A DNA stretch of 13,881 nt from Rhodanobacteraceae bacterium. GTDB taxonomy: Bacteria > Pseudomonadota > Gammaproteobacteria > Xanthomonadales > Rhodanobacteraceae. A program made the position numbers and the translations under genes. The notes below the pieces were generated by a model. That model was not told where the DNA came from and did no database searches. It saw nothing but the letters and a program-made list of their open reading frames with translations. Location of the stretch: NCBI GenBank assembly GCA_025924775.1, contig JAICHS010000037.1:1-13881 (forward strand), read 5' to 3'. Below are positions 6,697-13,881 of the stretch, piece after piece (positions within the stretch are counted from its first letter, which is position 1; each line of letters starts with the position of its first letter).

Positions 6697-6727
6697 GCGG
6701 GTTGCAGGCGCGCGGACCAGCCGGCGG

Positions 6728-6756
6728 TTGCAAGCGCCGCCATCCGGGCGTACAAC
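6728..6756 (+). promoter_or_regulatory. Candidate sigma-70 promoter of the Sel1-repeat gene
   Basis: TTGCAA (6728-6733) and TACAAC (6751-6756) are separated by exactly 17 nt, each matching consensus at 4 of 6 positions. They lie about 30 nt upstream of the ATG at 6785, which has GGGAG 6 nt before it. Spacing and position fit a promoter. The hexamers are only moderate. Confidence 0.4.
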
Positions 6757-6784
6757 GGCGGCGTATCCGCTGCGGGAGCGTGGC

Positions 6785-7678
6785 ATGCCGAGGAATACAC
6801 GATTCGCGATTGCTGTTTTGGCGGGATGCGCGCTCTTGGCCACGGCCGCGCCGGCAGGCGCACAGGCTACGGGCAGCGATACCACGACACTTGCGGCGCC
6901 CGATTTTGACTCGGGCGTGTCGGCGCGCAGACTTTAGGACTCGAGCTTCAATACGCCAGCGGCCGATGGCAGGCCTGGCGTGAAGTTCTTCGTGCTGGGG
7001 GTGCAGGCATTCAGGAAGGGCGACTACGCGCACGCAGCGGACATGTACAAGGTTGCAGCATCGTGGGCCTACAAGCCCGCCGAGTACAACCTTGGCGTGA
7101 TGTATTTCAAGGGGCAGGGCGTGCCGGTCGACCGTCCCCGCGGTGCAGCATGGATGATCCTGGCGGCCGAGCGCGGCACCCTCGCTTACGTGAAGGCGCG
7201 TGACCAGATGGTCACCTTGTTGAGCGATGCGCAGTTTGCCCGGACCGATGCGCTGTGGGGGCAATTGCGGCAAACCTACGGTGACCACGTGGCTCTGCGC
7301 CGCGCCAAGGCGCAATGGGCGTGGGCGCGCAGCCAGCGCACCGGGACGCACGTGGGAGGCGCCGTGGGGCCACTGCTTGTGGGTGCCCCCAATGCCTCCA
7401 GCCACGGCCAGCCGAACGGCTACTTGGGCAATGCGTCCATGCTGCGCGCGGGTTTTGGCTACCTGCCCGGTGGCTCCGTGGATGGTTCGGTGGCGTACCG
7501 GCAGTTTGACCAAAGCAACAACCCGTATGACCCGGCCTTCATCCGCAATCCCTCGGGCACGGTCACGGTCGAGCCGTTGCAGCGGGTCAAATCGCCGGTG
7601 GCGCCCGACAAGATTTCGAGCCCCCCCGCGCCGCCATCCACGTCGGCCGGTGCGTCCCAGGGGTTCCAGATACCCTGA
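6785..7678 (+). pseudogene. Secreted Sel1-repeat protein interrupted by in-frame TAG
   Basis: The ATG at 6785 opens a good signal peptide: residues 2-7 include Arg, followed by a hydrophobic stretch FAIAVLAGCALLATAAP and a likely cleavage after AGA-Q. The frame reaches TAG at 6935-6937 (codon 51) and then continues without any shift for 246 more codons to TGA at 7678. That second part carries a Sel1-like repeat (AEYNLGVMYFKGQGV, then AAWMILAAERG) preceded by a related helix pair (AFRKGDYAHAADMYKVAA). It ends in a Gly/Pro/Ser-rich tail. Read through, the protein would be 297 residues, secreted or periplasmic. Sel1 repeats mediate protein contacts; no enzymatic role is suggested. A GTG at 6980 could restart translation, but that product would lack the export signal. 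A nonsense mutation or sequencing error is more likely than two genes. No recoding signal is evident after the TAG. Confidence 0.75.
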
Positions 7679-7703
7679 TCGGCCAGGCTGCGGATGGGGC
7701 CGA
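7679..7703. terminator. Weak hairpin between convergent genes
   Basis: TCGGCC (7679-7684) pairs with GGCCGA (7698-7703) across a 13-nt loop, between the Sel1 gene stop and the convergent VOC gene stop. The position suits a bidirectional terminator, but the stem is short and there is no T tract on either side. Confidence 0.25.
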
Positions 7704-7722
7704 GCCGTTGCGGTCCGATGCA

Positions 7723-8103
7723 TCAATCCCAGCGATTGGCGTTGGCGGCGAAATCTGGCCGCTGCACGCGCACCACGCAGAAGCGCTGGCCGCTGGGCGC
7801 CTGCATCACCACCCAGCGTTCGAGCCGCTTGAACAGCGTCGCGCCGAGTTTTTCCAGGCGTGCGACTTCGGCTTCGATGTCGTCGGTTTCGATGTCCAGA
7901 TGCACGCGGCTTGGGTGGTCCACGCGTTGCAACTGGATCATCGGCTGGTCGGGTGGTGTCGCAAGCTGCCGGTAACGCTTGCGGCTGCCCGGGTGCTGCA
8001 TGTCTATCGGACAGCCGAGCGCCGCGGCCCAGAAGCGGGCCGCCGCATCAATGTCGGGGACGTTGCAGTCGATCTGCAACGAGCACAGGCGCGAGTGGTG
8101 CAT
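7723..8103 (-). CDS. VOC superfamily protein (glyoxalase-like domain)
   Basis: This 126-residue protein has the paired beta-alpha-beta-beta-beta pattern of the vicinal oxygen chelate fold. The first module is LQIDCNVPDIDAAARFWAAALG (residues 9-30 in sequence) and the second begins VHLDIETDDIEAEVARLEKL (67-86) and ends with WVVMQAPSGQRFCVVR. In metal-dependent glyoxalases a His often occupies the start of the first strand; here it is Gln10, while His68 is present in the second module. The metal site may therefore be altered, and the substrate cannot be named. The family includes glyoxalases, dioxygenases and antibiotic-binding proteins. ATG at 8103 begins at the usual family N-terminus. The in-frame extension to 8202 is Arg-rich intergenic-looking sequence. 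It is co-directional with the peptidase upstream but separated by 123 bp containing a REP-like element. Confidence 0.85.
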   Translation of the reverse strand: MHHSRLCSLQIDCNVPDIDAAARFWAAALGCPIDMQHPGSRKRYRQLATPPDQPMIQLQRVDHPSRVHLDIETDDIEAEVARLEKLGATLFKRLERWVVMQAPSGQRFCVVRVQRPDFAANANRWD

Positions 8104-8202
8104 GGTCCGGGTTCCATCGAGGGCAAAAGCCGATCCCGGATCGCTGCGCAGTCTCCCCCGGAAGTGCTTGGTCAGGGGACGGCGTCCGGAATGGCTAACC
8201 AA

Positions 8203-8231
8203 GAGCGGTCGCGAGCAGGCTCGTTCCTACA
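8203..8231 (-). repeat. REP-like palindromic element overlapping the peptidase stop codon
   Basis: Read on the minus strand the element starts TGTAGGAACGAGCC and continues TGCTCGCGACCGCTC. Its core CGAGC-CT-GCTCG is a perfect 5-bp inverted repeat with a tiny loop. The TGTAGGA head and the AGCCTGCTCGCGA core closely resemble the dispersed REP elements known from Pseudomonas and Xanthomonadales genomes, from memory rather than from a search. Only one copy is in this window. The TAG that ends the M28 peptidase gene is part of the element head. Confidence 0.6.
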
Positions 8232-9906
8232 TCTTCGACATCATCTTCTCGCGCCGCGCACGGAACTCGCTGTCCTGATACCACTCGGGCCACTGGTTGC
8301 TGCCCGCGAGTTCGTGGCCCACTTCGTAGAGCGCCTGCGCGTCGTCGGCGACGCCCGCGAAATTCCATTTCGGATCGAAGTTGTCGAGCGGCGTGTGGTA
8401 GCGGTGCGCGACGAAGTCGGCCAGTTCCTTGGTGCCCACTGCGGTGCCACCGTTGACCTTGTCGTTGCCGGTCTGGGTCATCAGTGCCGGCACGCCGGCC
8501 CTGGCGAAGCTGAAGTGGTCGGAGCGGAAGTAGAAGCCGTCGGCGGGCGTCTGGTCGGGAATCGCGTAGCGGCCCTGCCGCTTCAGCGCGGCCTTCAGCA
8601 TGTCCTCCAGCTGCGATTCGCCGCTGCCGACGATCTGCAGGTTCTTGGTGCGGCCGATCACGATCATCATGTCCATGTTGATGTCGGCCACGGTCTTGTC
8701 CATCGGGAACACCGGGTGCTTGGTGTAGTAGAGCGAGCCAAGCAGGCCGGATTCCTCCAGCGTATCGGCGAGAAACAGCACGCTGCGCTTGGGCGCAGGT
8801 TGCTGGGCCTTGAAGGCCTTGGCGATTTCAAGCAAGGTCGAAATGCCCGTGCCGTTGTCGATCGCGCCGTTGAAGATCTTGTCGCCTTTCAGCTTGTCGT
8901 TCTCGCCGAAGTGGTCCCAGTGCGCGGAATACACCACCACCTGGTCGGGGTGCTCGCTGCCTTTGATCATCCCGAGTACGTTGTGGGTCTCGCCATGGGC
9001 GATGGTGCTGTCCAGCGTGATGGACGCCGTGACCTTGAGCGGTACCGGCTTGAAGCCGCGCTGGTCGGCCGCGGCCGCGAGCTTGTCGAAATCGAGCCCG
9101 GCCTTGGCGAACAGGCGTTGCGCGGCGGCACGCGTCAGCCAGCCCGCCACCGGCAGCCGTGGTGCTGAATCCTCGGACGCGGGCAGGCTGAGCTGCGGGC
9201 CGGTCCAGCTGTTTTTCACCACCGTCCACGGATAGCCCGCAGCGCCGTCGGAGGTGTGCACGATCAGGCACATCGCGGCGCCCTGGCGCGCGGCTTCCTC
9301 GTACTTGTAGGTCCAGCGGCCGTAGTAGGTCATGGTCTTGCCACGAAACAGCTTGGGGTCGCCCGAGGCGTAGCCGGGGTCGTTGACCAGCACCACCACG
9401 GTCTTGCCCTTGACGTCGAGGCCCTTGTAGTCGTTCCATTGCCAGGCGGGCGCGTCCACGCCGTAGCCGACGAACACGATGTCGGAGTGCTTGATCGCGA
9501 CCTTGGGCTTGGCCTGCCGGGTCATCGCGACCAGTTGGTCGCCGTAGTCGAAACTTTGCGTGCCACCGCCTTCGCTGACGTTGAGCTTGATGGCGCCCGG
9601 GTTTTCCAGCGTGGTGGAAACCGTCGGCACTGCCTGGAACCACGAGCCGTGGTTGCCGGGTTCCAGGCCGATCTTTTTCATCTGGTCGACGATCCACGCC
9701 GTTGCGCGCTGCTCGCCCACGGTGCCGGGCTTGCGTCCGTCCATGTAGTCGGACGAGATGGCTTTGTCGTACGCGCGGAAACCCTGCGCGGTGATCGCGC
9801 TCGAGAACGGCTGCGCGGTGGGCGCCGGACCGGCCGGTGGCGCGGCCTGCGCCGCGGCGGCGACGCCAAGGCCGGCGATGATGGCGACGAGGATGCGGCG
9901 ATGCAT
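8227..9906 (-). CDS. Secreted M28 family metallopeptidase
   Basis: This 559-residue preprotein has a signal peptide MHRRILVAIIAGLGVAAAAQA with likely cleavage near residue 21, so it acts in the periplasm or outside. The M28 zinc peptidase domain shows its di-zinc ligands: His329 and Asp331 in SAHWDH, bridging Asp350 in GAIDNGTG, Glu384/Glu385 in LEESGLLG (catalytic and ligand), Asp412 in INMDMM, and His504 in RYHTPLDN. Between the N-terminal part and the catalytic half lies a segment (about 140-260) with the features of a PA-type insert (DVKGKTVVVLVNDPGY, AARQGAAMCLIVH). Such enzymes usually remove N-terminal residues from peptides. ATG at 9906 is preferred over 9987 because it gives the signal peptide and has GAGGGG upstream. 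It follows aceE after a hairpin, so it is probably transcribed separately; a nutrient-scavenging role is inference. Confidence 0.94.
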   Translation of the reverse strand: MHRRILVAIIAGLGVAAAAQAAPPAGPAPTAQPFSSAITAQGFRAYDKAISSDYMDGRKPGTVGEQRATAWIVDQMKKIGLEPGNHGSWFQAVPTVSTTLENPGAIKLNVSEGGGTQSFDYGDQLVAMTRQAKPKVAIKHSDIVFVGYGVDAPAWQWNDYKGLDVKGKTVVVLVNDPGYASGDPKLFRGKTMTYYGRWTYKYEEAARQGAAMCLIVHTSDGAAGYPWTVVKNSWTGPQLSLPASEDSAPRLPVAGWLTRAAAQRLFAKAGLDFDKLAAAADQRGFKPVPLKVTASITLDSTIAHGETHNVLGMIKGSEHPDQVVVYSAHWDHFGENDKLKGDKIFNGAIDNGTGISTLLEIAKAFKAQQPAPKRSVLFLADTLEESGLLGSLYYTKHPVFPMDKTVADINMDMMIVIGRTKNLQIVGSGESQLEDMLKAALKRQGRYAIPDQTPADGFYFRSDHFSFARAGVPALMTQTGNDKVNGGTAVGTKELADFVAHRYHTPLDNFDPKWNFAGVADDAQALYEVGHELAGSNQWPEWYQDSEFRARREKMMSKM

Positions 9907-9978
9907 GGCGGACCCCTCTTCAGTACAGGCAGTCCACGAGTGTACGCCGCGTGTGGTGTCGCAACAGGTGCCGATCGG

Positions 9979-10005
9979 CACGGCCACCCGCGCGGGGTGG
10001 CCGTG
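9979..10005 (-). terminator. Strong hairpin downstream of aceE
   Basis: CACGGCCACCC (9979-9989) pairs perfectly with GGGTGGCCGTG (9995-10005): an 11-bp GC-rich stem with a 5-nt loop, beginning 10 nt past the aceE stop. No T tract follows on the minus strand. Instead a second perfect palindrome TGCCGATCGGCA (9969-9980) abuts it. It could act as an intrinsic terminator of the GC-rich type or as a 3'-end stabiliser, and it separates aceE from the peptidase gene in the 109-bp intergenic region. Confidence 0.55.
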
Positions 10006-10015
10006 GCCGGAAACG

Positions 10016-12729
<2,714 letters not shown>

Positions 12730-12733
<4 letters not shown>

Positions 12734-13881
12734 CGCTTGCTCCTGTGCGCGGGCGCCCGCGCGCTGTGCTTGACGGTCTTGGTGGAAGGTTTTCCGGTGC
12801 TGCCGCGCTGGGCCCGCGCCCGCGCCTTGCGCTTGGCGAATTCGCGCGGCGTGCGCAGCTGTGCCTCGACGCAGGCGATCGCGCTCATGTTGACGACGCG
12901 GCGCACGGTGGCCTGCGGGGTCAGCACGTGCGCGGGCTTGGCCACGCCCATCAGGATCGGGCCCAGTACCACGCCGTCGGACATGCAGCGGGTGATGTTG
13001 AAGGCGGCGTTGGCGGCGGCGAGGTTGGGGAACACGAGCACGTTGGCGCGTCCGGTCAGGCGCGAGTTCGGGAACAGCCGCTCGCGCAGGTCGGGGTTGA
13101 GCGCGACGTCGGGCTGCATCTCACCTTCGACCTCGAGATCGGGCACGCGTTCACGCAGCAGTCCCAGCACCGCCTGCATCTTGCGCGTGGTCGGCGTGAT
13201 GCGGCTGCCGAAATTGGAACCGGCGATCAACGCGACGTGCGGCACGATGCCGAGCATCTTCAGGCGGGTGGTGGCCTGTACCGTGGCTTCCGCGATCTGC
13301 TCGGCGGTGGGGTCGTACTGGGTGTGGGTATCGAGGAAGAAGGTGACGCCCTTGTCGTTGACCACGCCCGCCATCGACGCCAGCGAGTTCACGCCGCGGT
13401 CCAGCCCGATGATGTCGAGGATGTAGGCGGTCTTGCGCTGGTGGCGGCCCACCACGCCGCAGATCAGCGCGTCGGCGTCGCCACGCGCCACCATCAGCGC
13501 CGCGATCGCGGTGGTGCGTGAACGCACCACCGCCTTGGCCGAGGCCGGCGTCACGCCGCGCCGCTGCATCAAGTTGTAGTAGTACTGCCAGTAGGCATCG
13601 AAGCGCGGGTCGGAGTGGATGCTGCACAGTTCGAAGTCGCGGCCCGCCTGCATGCGCAGGCCGATGCGCTCGATGCGGTGCTGGATCACCTCGGGGCGCC
13701 CGATCAGGATGGGCCACGCCAGCTTCTGGTCGATCACCGCCTGCGCCGCGCGCAGCACGATCTCCTCTTCGCCCTCGGCGTAGGCGATGCGCTTGGGGTC
13801 GCTGCGCGCGCGATCGAACACCGGCTTCATGGTGAGGCCGGTGCGGAACACGAATTCGTTGAGCTTTTCGACGTAGGCGTC
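12730..13881 (-). CDS. maeB: NADP-dependent malic enzyme, C-terminal PTA-like half (5' end outside window)
   Basis: The frame is open to the right edge; 383 codons plus stop are visible. The edge reads DAYVEKLNEFVFRTGLTMKP, the linker typical of MaeB between the malic enzyme domain and the C-terminal phosphotransacetylase-like domain, so the N-terminal catalytic half is outside. The visible part covers that domain: AYAEGEEEIVLRAAQ, GDADALICGVVGRHQRKTAY, NVLVFPNLAAANAAFNI and LMGVAKPAHVLTPQATVR. The enzyme oxidatively decarboxylates malate to pyruvate with NADP+. In E. coli the PTA-like domain is needed for oligomerisation and for inhibition by acetyl-CoA. After NMSAIACVEAQ there is a 42-residue basic tail (9 Arg, 6 Lys, 1 Glu), longer than the normal end of the family. 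Its stop overlaps the aceE start. The GTG at 13851 is internal, not a start. Confidence 0.93.

Noticed and set aside
6980..7678. Independent gene starting at GTG 6980
   Set aside because: It is in frame with the upstream signal-peptide ORF across a single TAG and lacks a convincing start of its own, so one interrupted gene is the simpler reading.
6632..7726. 364-codon minus-strand open frame
   Set aside because: Antisense to the Sel1-repeat gene; Arg/His-rich without domain features, and the plus strand shows signal peptide and Sel1 repeat.
7708..9168. 486-codon plus-strand open frame
   Set aside because: Antisense to the VOC and M28 peptidase genes, which have clear motifs and start signals.
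9907..9987. Upstream start of the M28 peptidase at 9987
   Set aside because: It would put 27 polar residues before a good signal peptide; the ATG at 9906 has a ribosome site and gives a normal secreted precursor.

Overview
The window is dense, GC-rich, protein-coding chromosomal DNA. The E. coli-like aerobic HemF, the RhlE-type helicase, the homodimeric-type AceE and the MaeB malic enzyme point to a gammaproteobacterium. The ketosynthase / chain-length-factor / glycosyltransferase / flavoprotein operon resembles the xanthomonadin and aryl-polyene pigment loci, which, with a TGTAGGA-headed REP-like palindrome, suggests the Xanthomonadales (Lysobacterales), perhaps Rhodanobacteraceae. The order-level placement is inference from gene content and style. 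No 16S or other marker is present.

Left part (1-4014, minus strand): four tightly coupled genes read right to left: a complete beta-ketoacyl-ACP synthase, a short ketosynthase-like chain-length factor, a DPM1-like family 2 glycosyltransferase, and a flavin-dependent oxidoreductase/halogenase-like protein that runs off the left edge. The first three overlap by ATGA or TTGA; the last has a 5-nt gap. This looks like the promoter-proximal end of a type II fatty-acid/polyketide-like operon making an aryl polyene or xanthomonadin-type pigment. The carrier proteins, dehydratases, ketoreductase, head-group enzymes and exporter would have to lie beyond the left edge.

Middle (4015-7722): divergent from that operon is hemF (plus strand), carrying an unusual Ala/Pro/Gly-rich insertion of about 20 residues. 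It converges with only 3 bp of spacing on an RhlE-type DEAD-box RNA helicase (minus strand). Divergent from the helicase is a secreted Sel1-repeat protein gene interrupted by an in-frame TAG at codon 51.

Right part (7723-13881, minus strand): a small VOC/glyoxalase-like protein, a REP-like palindrome that overlaps the stop codon of the next gene, a secreted M28 metallopeptidase, then aceE (pyruvate dehydrogenase E1) followed by a strong hairpin, and the C-terminal half of maeB (NADP-malic enzyme with its PTA-like domain), open at the right edge. The maeB stop and aceE start overlap (ATGA), giving a two-step malate to pyruvate to acetyl-CoA transcription unit. aceF and lpd are not adjacent.

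No tRNA, rRNA, CRISPR array, insertion sequence or phage gene was seen. The items most worth following are the halogenase-like flavoprotein in the polyene operon, the nonsense-interrupted Sel1 gene, the coupled maeB-aceE pair, and the HemF insertion.
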